Positions 8,241-15,890 of a DNA stretch of 64,000 nucleotides are shown piece after piece. Each line of letters begins with the position of its first letter. Position 1 is the stretch's first letter. The position numbers and the translations under genes were made by a program. A model generated the notes under the pieces. The model saw only the letters and a program-made list of their open reading frames with translations. It was not told the DNA's origin and did not search any database. The stretch comes from Natronosalvus vescus (GTDB taxonomy: Archaea; Halobacteriota; Halobacteria; Halobacteriales; Natrialbaceae), in the NCBI RefSeq assembly GCF_023973145.1, contig NZ_CP099546.1:2542001-2606000 (forward strand). The letters run 5' to 3'.

Positions 8241-8956
8241 CCTCGATCGTCCTCCGGCTGGCAGTCAGTCGTCTCGGCACCGGTATCGACGGAATCGCAC
8301 TCGAGCGTGTCGAACGCTTCGGGCGTTTCGAGCGAGTCGAGCGAGTCGAGTCGGCCGGGAACCGCCTCGAGGGGCGTCTGTTCGAGGAGGATCGCGGTAC
8401 CGCCGATGGCCTCGATCCCGCCATCGGTTCGAGGGTCGTCACCGACGTGGATCAGGTTCGTGGGGTCGACGTCGAGTCGTGACGCCGTCACCTCGAACAT
8501 CTCAGGAGCCGGTTTGCGCCAGCCACAGCCGATACTGGTGACGATTGCGTCGAAGTCGTCCCGGTCGAGGCCGGCCCTGATGAGGGTTCGACCGACGAGT
8601 TCCGGTACGCTACAGTTCGAACAGAGGCCGACGGAACCTCGTTCACGAGCGGCCTCGAGTGCCTCGGGCGCTCCGGGGCGAATCGCGACGACGGGATCGA
8701 AGGCGGCGACGACTGCCCGACGAACGACGTTCCCTTCCCACTCGATTCCCGCGCTCGCCAGTGCCCGACCAACGTGGGCTGGCAGCGGGACTTCGGCACC
8801 CTCGGGGGCGTCGACCCACGGACGTGCGTAGCGCTCGTGCCAGTCTTCGGGGATCGCAACGTCCCGTTTCTCGAGTTCGGCTGCCACCGCCGTCGCGGGG
8901 TCTGCTGGACGCTCAGTACGGACGAGCGTCCCGAACAGGTCGAACGATACTGCCAC
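8237..8956 (-). CDS. HAD-superfamily hydrolase heading the cobalamin operon
   Basis: 239-residue haloacid-dehalogenase-like phosphatase. Motif I is FDLFGT (nucleophile D6; the +2 residue is Phe, as in dehalogenase/HAD-IA proteins), motif II is CSNCS, motif III the Lys of GCGWRKPAP, motif IV HVGDDPRTD. The start is GTG at 8956. It overlaps cbiB by 4 bp and is the first gene of the operon, so it probably acts in the pathway. An α-ribazole-phosphate or adenosylcobalamin-phosphate phosphatase role is an inference; no dedicated CobC/CobZ is visible here. The last ~35 residues are an acidic tail. Confidence 0.8.
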   Translation of the reverse strand: MAVSFDLFGTLVRTERPADPATAVAAELEKRDVAIPEDWHERYARPWVDAPEGAEVPLPAHVGRALASAGIEWEGNVVRRAVVAAFDPVVAIRPGAPEALEAARERGSVGLCSNCSVPELVGRTLIRAGLDRDDFDAIVTSIGCGWRKPAPEMFEVTASRLDVDPTNLIHVGDDPRTDGGIEAIGGTAILLEQTPLEAVPGRLDSLDSLETPEAFDTLECDSVDTGAETTDCQPEDDRG

Positions 8957-9432
8957 GTGCGTGTAACTGGTACAAGTTTACTTGAGTTTCGCGGTCGCAC
9001 GTCGGGGCGGTGGCTACCGAACTCGAGTGACGTCCACTACGTAGAGAAGGCGGCTCCCGCGTCAGGGAACAGATTGCTGGCACGCGAACTGCTCCGGTAC
9101 TGGATGACGGTCGTCGGGAGCCAGTTACTGGTACGAACTCGAGAACTAAAAGTCCTTCTGGGTATTACAGCCCCTGGTACGTCGGGCGGTTACAGTGGCA
9201 GATTTCTCGGCGATGTGACGGAACGTGTTGACACCGGCTCGAGCCGGGGTGAGTACCGAGAATCGTGCCCCGTCGAGTCGGAAATCGATTCCCGTAGAGA
9301 TCGGTGCGGAACCGGTCGCCTCACTATTCGGGGTGATCGATGAGTCGACCCTCTCTCCGTTCAGGGTGGGGGATACACTACTCAGATCACGCTCCGAGGG
9401 GTGGTCGACGAACCGGTCGCGTTGCGTTCCGA
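8957..9432. promoter_or_regulatory. Intergenic region with promoter of the cobalamin operon
   Basis: No credible gene. On the minus strand AAGTAAAC (8976-8983) lies about 20-27 bp before the GTG at 8956 and may be a TATA-like element of a leaderless transcript. ACTGGTAC occurs here at 8965 and ACTGGTACG at 9128, with TGGTACG again at 9175. The segment 9233-9246 is a perfect 14-bp palindrome (CCGGCTCGAGCCGG). No cobalamin riboswitch of the bacterial type is recognised. Confidence 0.35.
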
Positions 9433-10029
9433 TCACGTGATCCGCGCCAGCTTCTGCTCCACGACCTGCTGAACCCGATGGTTCACGAACACGTGAACGG
9501 CTGACAGGACGAGGAAGGCGGCGATGACCACGCCGGCGAGAACGGTCATCGGGAGGGCGGCAAACCCGGGGACACCGAGCGCTGCGGCGGCGAGGATCGT
9601 TGCGCCGATGAGGCTCGTCGCTGCGTACCATCGATCCCACCGATCCCGTTGGTGGGTGTCCGTATCGAGGTACATCACGAGCAGGTCGGCGTTGTCCGAG
9701 AGCGTGATGAGGCCACGATCCTGGTCGTAATCGACGATTCCCGCGTCGTCCATCTTCGGCAAGTGCGTCTGGTAGAGGGCTACGTAGACGCGTTTGCGCT
9801 GATCGGAACTCAACGCGTTCACGTCGGTGTCGTTCTCCCAGGCGGCGATCTGTTCGGCCAGTTCACCCAGGGTTACCGTCTCCTCGGCGTCGAGGAGATA
9901 GGTCAGTACCTCACGCCGCCGTCGGTTTTTCAGCAACTCGAAGATGACGTCTTTCGAGAGCGTTTCGTCAGTATCGTTGGCCGTAACGGAGGTAATCTCT
10001 TCGGGGAGGGAGGTATCGATCGAGGACAT
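9433..10029 (-). CDS. DUF7344-type winged-helix membrane protein
   Basis: 198 residues. The N-terminal half is a winged-helix domain of the large haloarchaeal family (LSKDVIFELLKNRRRREVLTYL ... RVYVALYQTHLPKMDDAGIVDYD), the C-terminal half carries two hydrophobic segments (ATSLIGATILAAAALG and MTVLAGVVIAAFLVLSAVHV). Probably a membrane-bound DNA-binding regulator; targets unknown. ATG at 10029 is preferred to a GTG at 10038. A palindromic repeat begins 22 bp upstream. Related genes lie at 45848 and 46472, and a broken one at 59926. Confidence 0.75.
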   Translation of the reverse strand: MSSIDTSLPEEITSVTANDTDETLSKDVIFELLKNRRRREVLTYLLDAEETVTLGELAEQIAAWENDTDVNALSSDQRKRVYVALYQTHLPKMDDAGIVDYDQDRGLITLSDNADLLVMYLDTDTHQRDRWDRWYAATSLIGATILAAAALGVPGFAALPMTVLAGVVIAAFLVLSAVHVFVNHRVQQVVEQKLARIT

Positions 10030-10051
10030 TACTGACACCTCTCGGTTGCTT

Positions 10052-10134
10052 CATACGGATTGCTGTAACTTTTCACCGGTGATTGCCCCACCGGGTCGGA
10101 AATCACCGGTAAGAGACTACCGCAAACCGTATCG
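10052..10134 (+). repeat. Interspersed imperfect palindrome, copy A
   Basis: 83-bp element whose ends (CATACGGATTGCTGTA and, inverted, ATACGGTTTGCGGTA) and inner arms (CACCGGTGATT / AATCACCGGT) pair around a central ACCGGGTCGG. It aligns without gaps to copy B (46350-46432) with about 63 of 83 identical positions. It sits directly upstream of the DUF7344-type gene, opposite to its direction. It could act as operator, terminator or mobile palindromic element. Confidence 0.7.
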
Positions 10135-11113
10135 GGGCTATACGCTGGTCGAGGCAGTTCCGGTCGCCACGGTTCATCGGTCGCGTCGTTTCGCTCGAGC
10201 AGTTGGCTGCGTATCGCAACCATAACACCGTCAAATCCCTCTGAATGCAACCGCTGCACTGGCGAGGGGAAACTCGCAGTCACGTTTGACACACCATTTC
10301 TTACGCCAACGGTGACTCTCTTAAACACGGTCACGTTTTGCATGGGTTGCGAAGGCGGTACGCGCCCACTTCGATGCTCGAGGTGCGGATCTGTCGGTGG
10401 ATCGGACTCGAGGTGCGCAGTGGTCGAACCAGCGGGTGAGTTCTCGAGCGTCGCCATAGACCCGTAAACGGTGCCAATCGGTCGTTTGGTAGTCGTTTCG
10501 GACGACCGACCGATGGTATCGAATCGTTGCACAGGGTGCGGGTTTCGGTGACGGATCGGAACGCGATCGTTCGTCGGCGATGAACGGGTAGGTGTGACAT
10601 ACGCGGGGGTGGTCTGGTCTGCGATCTCACTCGAGCCTTCGTCGAAACCCATGGTACCCGAAGCGTGTTGCCGGCGTGTACGCGCCACACCCTCCCACCT
10701 TCGTGGTCGACTGCTTAACGGTCGTGGTCGGTTCGCCATCGAAGCCCGAGTTTACTCCGTACAGTCGACTGTTACCGACCGATTTCGATGGATCGACACT
10801 GACTGCGCGACCGCCGCGATTCCATTGCGTTCGTTGGCGACGCCAGGGGTGTCAGGTGGCGTTGTCGGCACCCATCGGTGCAGAACGGACGAACAGTCCA
10901 GGGGCGTCTTCGTCCGCGAGTGTGTCCGGCTGTGGGAACGAGCATCGTCGCAATCGGTACGTACCCTGTGTCGTCGCTCGAGGCCGTAGGATCGGTTCAG
11001 GGGCGAACCACTGGTGACTTTTCGTTCGGAACACATAGCGTTTGGAAAGTCGGTGTTACCATCGAAACCATCTGTGCCCCTTACAACCACGGCTGGGTTC
11101 TCACCGCGTACTG
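10135..11113. other. Long intergenic region without a recognisable gene
   Basis: About 980 bp in which reading frames on both strands have non-halophilic composition (Arg/Ser/Pro/Thr-rich, few acidic residues) and no recognisable domain. An inverted repeat CGGTCGT / ACGACCG lies near 10479-10507. It may hold decayed coding DNA, regulatory sequence for the TFB gene or an unannotated RNA; nothing more can be supported. Confidence 0.4.
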
Positions 11114-12067
11114 ATGACGCGGTCCGTTAGCGAACAGATACGAGACGAGTCACCGCGGACGAACACCGGCCGGTGTCCAGATTGCGAAACGAGCACAGTC
11201 GTAAGTGACCCCGACCGCGGCGAGCTGGTCTGTCGGGAGTGCGGCCTCGTGTTGAGCGAGGATCCCATCGACTACGGGCCAGAGTGGCGGGCGTTCAACG
11301 CCAAAGAGCACGATCAGCTCTCACGCGTCGGCGCACCGCTCACCCAGTCGATGCACGACCGCGGTCTGACGACCACTATCGACTGGCGCAATCGTGACGC
11401 AAACGGACACACGATGTCGGCCGACAAACACGGCCAACTCCACCGACTTCGCGTCTGGCAGGAGCGCATCCGGACGAAGAACGCCGGCGAACGCAACCTC
11501 AAGTACGCTCTCTCGGAAATCGATCGGATGGCGAGCGCACTCGGGCTCCCCAACCCGGTCAAAGAGACCGCGAGCGTGATCTATCGACGGGCACTCGATC
11601 AGGATCTCATTCGCGGCCGATCGATCGAGGGCGTGGCCACGAGCGCCCTCTACACGGCCTGTCGGGAGGAGGGGATTCCTCGCAGTCTCGAGGAAGTAAC
11701 CGCCGTCTCACGCGTCGACCAACGCGAGATCGGTCGCACCTACCGTTACATCGCCGACGAACTGGATATCAACCTCGAGCCAACGAACCCGCGCCAGTTC
11801 GTGCCCCGATTCTGCTCGGAACTCGAGGTCGGCAACGACGTCGAATCGAAGGCGATCGAAATCATCGACGCGACGACCAGGCAGGGACTCCACTCCGGCA
11901 AATCTCCGACCGGTTTCGCCGCCGCCGCGATCTACGCGGCAGGATTGCTCTGTAACGAGACGATTCCACAGCGGGCGGTCGCCCAGACGGCGCAGACGAC
12001 CGTCGTCACCGTACGAAATCGCTATCGGGAACAGCTCGAGGCGATCGGTCACGAAGAAATCGCGTGA
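11114..12067 (+). CDS. tfb: Transcription initiation factor B
   Basis: 317-residue TFB, the archaeal TFIIB that recruits RNA polymerase to TBP-bound TATA boxes. N-terminal zinc ribbon CPDC (C21, C24) and CREC, then the B-reader segment DYGPEWRAFN, then two cyclin-like repeats (RNLKYALSEIDRMASALGLP ... ; second from about residue 210, FCSELEVGNDVESKAIEII), each ending in its helix-turn-helix. ATG at 11114 leaves a short Ser/Arg lead before the ribbon. Haloarchaea carry several TFBs used for condition-specific expression; which paralogue this is cannot be told. Confidence 0.95.
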   Translation: MTRSVSEQIRDESPRTNTGRCPDCETSTVVSDPDRGELVCRECGLVLSEDPIDYGPEWRAFNAKEHDQLSRVGAPLTQSMHDRGLTTTIDWRNRDANGHTMSADKHGQLHRLRVWQERIRTKNAGERNLKYALSEIDRMASALGLPNPVKETASVIYRRALDQDLIRGRSIEGVATSALYTACREEGIPRSLEEVTAVSRVDQREIGRTYRYIADELDINLEPTNPRQFVPRFCSELEVGNDVESKAIEIIDATTRQGLHSGKSPTGFAAAAIYAAGLLCNETIPQRAVAQTAQTTVVTVRNRYREQLEAIGHEEIA

Positions 12068-12216
12068 TGGTGGTGTTCTTTTCGCGTCGGTCACGGTCGC
12101 GTCGACAGCGACGGTCGCTGTCGCCGGCATAGCGTCGAGTTTCATCGAGGTCGGTCTGTCTCGAGCGGTTGCCACGGCCAGTTTCAGGGTAGCAGTCGGT
12201 CTCGAGGCTTCGGCCT

Positions 12217-12277
12217 GTGGCGAGTTTAGGCGGTGTCGAGGCCGGGGTCTATGGCGAGTTTAGGCGGTGTCGAGGCC
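12217..12277. repeat. Two-copy 34-bp direct repeat
   Basis: A 27-bp sequence starting TGGCGAGTTTAGGCGGTGTC is exactly repeated at 12217-12243 and 12251-12277 (period 34), with a partial third copy just upstream. It lies in the 239-bp gap after tfb, just beyond the 3' end of the convergent small gene. Function unknown. Confidence 0.75.
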
Positions 12278-12306
12278 GCGGCCTGAACCTGTGGCGTTCG
12301 GCCAGC

Positions 12307-12483
12307 TTACATAATCGATCGTTCGTCACCGGTATACACGTCCTCGTTGAGGAGTGCGTGTAGGTTCTCGTAGGGGACAAACGCGATGAACTGCTCGTCG
12401 TCGTCGTACAGCTCGAGTCCTTTGTCGGTTCGGTCGTACCGTTCACAGCGAATCTGGCCTTCGGGTAAGATAGCACGGTACAT
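12307..12483 (-). CDS. Small conserved-looking haloarchaeal protein (58 aa)
   Basis: Compact acidic protein beginning MYRAILPEGQIRCERYDRTD and ending YTGDERSIM. The pattern of a short β-rich domain (GLELYDDDEQFIAFVPYENL) resembles a recurrent haloarchaeal small protein with unknown role. ATG at 12483 is followed by halophilic composition; upstream extension is not. TATA-like CTATAG at 12508-12513 on the minus strand is ~25-30 bp before the ATG, suggesting a leaderless transcript. Palindromic element C begins ~36 bp upstream. Confidence 0.65.
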   Translation of the reverse strand: MYRAILPEGQIRCERYDRTDKGLELYDDDEQFIAFVPYENLHALLNEDVYTGDERSIM

Positions 12484-12518
12484 ACGTACGGTTACGTCAC
12501 CAGGCCCTATAGCGGTTT

Positions 12519-12600
12519 GGCCGGTCGGTTGTAGTCTCGTACCGAAAATCGCCTGTACCGTATCGGTGATTTTTGGAAAACAGTTACAACCGACCGTATG
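12519..12600 (-). repeat. Interspersed imperfect palindrome, copy C (diverged)
   Basis: Perfect 12-bp inverted arms CGGTCGGTTGTA (12522-12533) and TACAACCGACCG (12585-12596) enclose a second pair of arms (ACCGAAAATCGCC / GGTGATTTTTGG, imperfect). Read on the minus strand it shares CATACGG, TTGTAACT, TTTT and CGGTACGAGACTAC with copies A and B. It lies between the divergent genes starting at 12483 and 12836. Confidence 0.6.
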
Positions 12601-12835
12601 AGCACAACCATTATCAGTTTGAATCCGGAACGTCTGAATGGCGCATACGTCCACCATACCACCTACCACTGTGCGCCCGGCTGTGTCCATACAGCCGTTT
12701 TTGGCGAAACCACTCCTTACTCACCGTCGATTTAATTCCCTCGAGACGCACTGCCGATTCGACTCCCTCGAGACGAATCGTTCGCCCAACTGCACGAACG
12801 AAATCTGTTTACCGCCAAGCCCGATAGCATGGACA

Positions 12836-14815
12836 GTGACCGACGAACAGCCCTCCCCATCGGATGACGAACCCGTGGATTCCGCGGATTCGACGGCTGC
12901 CGAGGACGACCTGACCGGACTCTCGCTCTCGCAGTTTCACGACGCTTGCCAGCGAGCGGGTCGGCCGGTCGTCACCGCGTCGGAAGTCGCCCGCGCGGTC
13001 GAGCGCGCACAGACCGCGGTGAGCGACGATCTGGAATCCCTCGCCACGGACGGTGTGCTCGAGCGATTGGCCGTCTCGCGAGATCCCGTCGTCTGGTTCC
13101 CGTCGGAACTCGAGGATCTCACCGAACGCGAGCGGGTGGTCGTCTTCCCCAAACGCCGTGAGATCCTCGTCGATCAACCGGAACAGTTCACCCGCGCCCA
13201 GCTTTCGCAGTTCGCCCACCTCGCGGATACGAACGGCGAGGGTGGATACCGGTACCTCGTCCGCCCAGAGGACGTCTGGCAGGCGCCACACGACTCGTTT
13301 TCGGGGCTCCGTCGAACGATGCGCCAGGCGCTCGGCCAGCGATCGGACGCCCTCGAGGACTGGGTCGAGAGCCAGTGGGATCGCGCCAGCCAGTTCCGAC
13401 TCACCACCCATCCCGACGGCTACACGGTGCTCGAGGCGCGATCCCCCGAGATAATGGGCAACGTCGCCAGACAGAAACTCGACGAATCGCACGTCCACGC
13501 GCCCATCTCCGACACCGAAGACTGGGTGCGAGAGGGATCGGAGGCGGCGATCAAGCGCACCCTCTACGAGGCGGGGTACCCCGTCCGGGACGACCGCGAC
13601 CTCGAGTCCGGGGAGCCCCTAGAGTTCGCCCTCGAGGTCTCACTCCGGGACTACCAGCAGACCTGGGTCGATCGCTTCCTCGAGCAGGGCGAGGGCGTCT
13701 ACGTCGGCCCGCCGGGGAGCGGGAAGACGATCGCCGCCATTGCGACGATGGAGCGCGTCGGCGGGGAGACGCTGATCCTCGTCCCGAGCCGTGACCTCGC
13801 GCGTCAGTGGGCCGAAACCATCGTCGACGTGACGTCGCTCGACCCGAGCCAGGTCGGCCAGTACCACGGCGGCCAGAAGACGATCCGGCCGGTGACGGTC
13901 GCCACCTACCAAATCGCGGGGATGGATCGCCACCGCTCGCTCTTCGACGAGCGCGAGTGGGGGCTGGTGGTCTTCGACGAGTGCCAGCACGTCCCTTCGG
14001 ACGTCTACCGCCGTAGCACCCACCTCCAGTCCCGTCACCGACTGGGATTGTCGGCGAGTCCAGTGCGGGAGGACGACCGCGTCGCCGAAATCTTCACCCT
14101 GATCGGGCCGCCGATCGGCACCGACTGGGAGGCGCTGTTCGAGGCCGGCTTCGTCGCCGAACCCGAACTCGAGATCCGGTACGTGCCGTGGGGAGACGAC
14201 GAACACGGAAACGCCTACGGCTCAGCCGACGGCCGCGAACGCTACCGGCTCGCGGCGACGAACCCCGGCAAGGTACAGGAGGTTCGGTACCTGCTCGCCG
14301 CCCATCCCAACGCACGGGCGCTCGTGTTCGTCGACTACCTCGAGCAGGGTCGCGACATCGCGGCGGCACTGGACGTCCCCTTCCTGAGCGGCGAGACGCC
14401 CCACCTCGAGCGCCAGCGACTGCTCGATGCGTTCCGGCACGACGAACTCGACACGCTCGTCCTCTCACGGGTGGGCGACGAGGGGATCGACCTGCCGAGT
14501 GCGGATCTGGCGATCGTCGCCTCCGGGTTAGGTGGGTCGCGACGACAGGGAACCCAGCGAGCGGGTCGGACGATGCGACCCGCTGGCGGCGCGCTGATGT
14601 ACGTGCTGGCGACGCGCGGGACGCGAGAGGAGGAGTTCGCCCGGCGACAGCTCCAGCACCTCGGTCGACAGGGGGTGACGGTTCGCGAGGAGACCGTCGA
14701 GCGCGACCTCGAGGGCGAGGACGAGGCCGAGGTCGACGCCGAGGGTGGGGTCGACACCGAGCGTGATGCAGAGACCGATGGTGACTCGACGGCGACGTCC
14801 GATGAACCTAGCTGA
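12836..14815 (+). CDS. rad25: Rad25/XPB-type DNA helicase
   Basis: 659-residue superfamily 2 helicase related to XPB of nucleotide excision repair and transcription. Motif I is GPPGSGKT, motif II FDECQH, motif III GLSASPVR, motif VI QRAGRTMRP; motif Ia ILVPSRDLARQW. The N-terminal ~230 residues contain a winged-helix-like segment (SEVARAVERAQTAVSDDLES) and damage-recognition-like region. GTG at 12836 gives MTDEQPSPSDDEP; longer readings upstream include non-halophilic sequence. The last ~55 residues are a Glu/Asp tail. The flanks suggest a monocistronic unit. Confidence 0.9.
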   Translation: MTDEQPSPSDDEPVDSADSTAAEDDLTGLSLSQFHDACQRAGRPVVTASEVARAVERAQTAVSDDLESLATDGVLERLAVSRDPVVWFPSELEDLTERERVVVFPKRREILVDQPEQFTRAQLSQFAHLADTNGEGGYRYLVRPEDVWQAPHDSFSGLRRTMRQALGQRSDALEDWVESQWDRASQFRLTTHPDGYTVLEARSPEIMGNVARQKLDESHVHAPISDTEDWVREGSEAAIKRTLYEAGYPVRDDRDLESGEPLEFALEVSLRDYQQTWVDRFLEQGEGVYVGPPGSGKTIAAIATMERVGGETLILVPSRDLARQWAETIVDVTSLDPSQVGQYHGGQKTIRPVTVATYQIAGMDRHRSLFDEREWGLVVFDECQHVPSDVYRRSTHLQSRHRLGLSASPVREDDRVAEIFTLIGPPIGTDWEALFEAGFVAEPELEIRYVPWGDDEHGNAYGSADGRERYRLAATNPGKVQEVRYLLAAHPNARALVFVDYLEQGRDIAAALDVPFLSGETPHLERQRLLDAFRHDELDTLVLSRVGDEGIDLPSADLAIVASGLGGSRRQGTQRAGRTMRPAGGALMYVLATRGTREEEFARRQLQHLGRQGVTVREETVERDLEGEDEAEVDAEGGVDTERDAETDGDSTATSDEPS

Positions 14816-14922
14816 ACTCGGTAGTCGCGGCTGTTTCACTGTTTGTTCGCGCTCCGATCGAGACAGGTTCGAGAGACCATCCGAACGACTGCTATCTCCT
14901 CGAGAGCGCGTCTGAGCAACCG

Positions 14923-15315
14923 CTACAGTTCCACGCGAGGGGTGGCGACCTGGCCGTCGGGTTCGGCCGCAGCCTCGGCCTCCGCGTCGGCTTCGACGAC
15001 CGCGGCTCGCTCGGCCTCGGCGGGAACCCGGGTCACCTCCTCGACGGTTACACCGAAGGCGTCGTTCAGCTCGCGTCTCACGAGCGCCAGATCCTCGCCA
15101 CGCTCGCCGACGAGGTCGATCCGGGCCTCGAGCGTGACGGTCGTATCGTTCAGGCCGGGCTCGAGGCCGCGGACGGTGGCGTCGACGACGCGGTCGACGG
15201 TCGCGACTCGTTCGACGATTCGTGCGCCCGCAGTGACGAGGTCGCCAGTCGCGTTCACGGGAACGCGCACGGCGAGCGTCGCCACGACGGTACGTGGGTA
15301 GTCTGTTCGTGCCAT
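14923..15315 (-). CDS. Uncharacterised protein with strongly folded leader
   Basis: 130 residues: a β/α-like domain (TVVATLAVRVPVNATGDLVT ... LVRRELNDAFGVTVEEVTRV) followed by a ~30-residue Ala/Glu-rich tail. No known family recognised. ATG at 15315 is the first start with halophilic composition; the frame is open further upstream, but that sequence is unlike coding DNA and contains the cloverleaf-like fold at 15319-15381, ending three bases before the ATG. Convergent with rad25. Confidence 0.6.
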   Translation of the reverse strand: MARTDYPRTVVATLAVRVPVNATGDLVTAGARIVERVATVDRVVDATVRGLEPGLNDTTVTLEARIDLVGERGEDLALVRRELNDAFGVTVEEVTRVPAEAERAAVVEADAEAEAAAEPDGQVATPRVEL

Positions 15316-15318
15316 GAG

Positions 15319-15381
15319 TCCCCCGCCGCGAGTCGAACGCGGCGGGTGGGCGGTGCCCACGCGGTGTCCAACACCGGGGGA
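15319..15381 (-). other. Cloverleaf-like RNA fold abutting a start codon
   Basis: Read on the minus strand, TCCCCCG (15375-15381) pairs perfectly over 7 bp with CGGGGGA (15319-15325) like an acceptor stem. Inside are a short GTG-TTGGA-CAC hairpin, a perfect GTGGGC-ACC-GCCCAC hairpin (15346-15360) and a 5-bp T-arm-like stem whose loop reads GTTCGACTC, the tRNA T-loop consensus. It is 63 nt, lacks U8, a proper D-arm and a 7-nt anticodon loop, so it is not a normal tRNA. The same bases can form other hairpins (CCCGCCGCG/CGCGGCGGG, 9 bp). Confidence 0.45.
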
Positions 15382-15890
15382 AACCGCGTGATTCAGACTC
15401 GTCGGCCAAACGGGAGCGTCGAGACACCGACCACCAATAGCAGTGTGGGGCCAGTGTGTGAAGACAAACCGTCCGGCCGGACGAATGAACCTACGCGGCG
15501 CGGACGGTGACCCCGTCGACCATGTTCGACGGAATCGGGTGACCGGATTCCAGTCCACGACCTGCGAGTCCGGGGGTACCGGAGTCAGCGGTGACGCCAT
15601 ACCGTCCGGAGACGGCGGCGACACCGACCTTCCCGGCCCACGCGTTGCCACTCGGGGTGGCGCTTGCGTCGGTCGGGACGGTCGTGGTGGTGATCATCGG
15701 TGGTCGTGATCGCTCGGTGGCGATCAGCTATCGAACACATCTGGCCGGAGTGTCATAATCGTTTCCCCGGGTTGACAGAAGTTCGCACACCTCGAGGGTC
15801 GCGACTGTTACGAAGAGGCGAACCTTCAAGGTAACACGTGGGCAGTGTGTCGATAATGAGCGAGTTGCGTGCACGTGGTGGGGTGAAACG
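15382..15890. other. Intergenic region upstream of HerA-like gene
   Basis: No gene can be supported. A 14-bp perfect palindrome CGTCCGGCCGGACG lies at 15470-15483. CACGCGGT (15358-15365) and ACCGCGTG (15383-15390) can pair across the cloverleaf-like fold. A 68-codon minus-strand frame (15491-15697) is Gly/Ser/Thr-rich with no recognisable domain. ATGAGCGAG at 15856 precedes the GTGAGCGAG start of the next gene by 35 bp, out of frame. Confidence 0.35.

Noticed and set aside
8957-9432. Cobalamin riboswitch
   Set aside because: No B12-box or multi-helix junction recognised; bacterial-type riboswitches are not expected in haloarchaea.
9146-9640. Minus-strand ORF upstream of the cobalamin operon
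   Set aside because: Overlaps the DUF7344-type gene in another frame and lacks halophilic composition.
10029-10739. Minus-strand ORF of 236 codons in the empty region
   Set aside because: Runs through the palindromic repeat, low acidic content, no domain.
15319-15381. Genuine tRNA gene
   Set aside because: Wrong length, no U8/A14, no 7-nt anticodon loop with U33; called a cloverleaf-like fold instead.
15491-15697. 68-codon minus-strand ORF
   Set aside because: Gly/Ser/Thr-rich with few acidic residues, no motif, other frames equally open; could be real but evidence is too weak.
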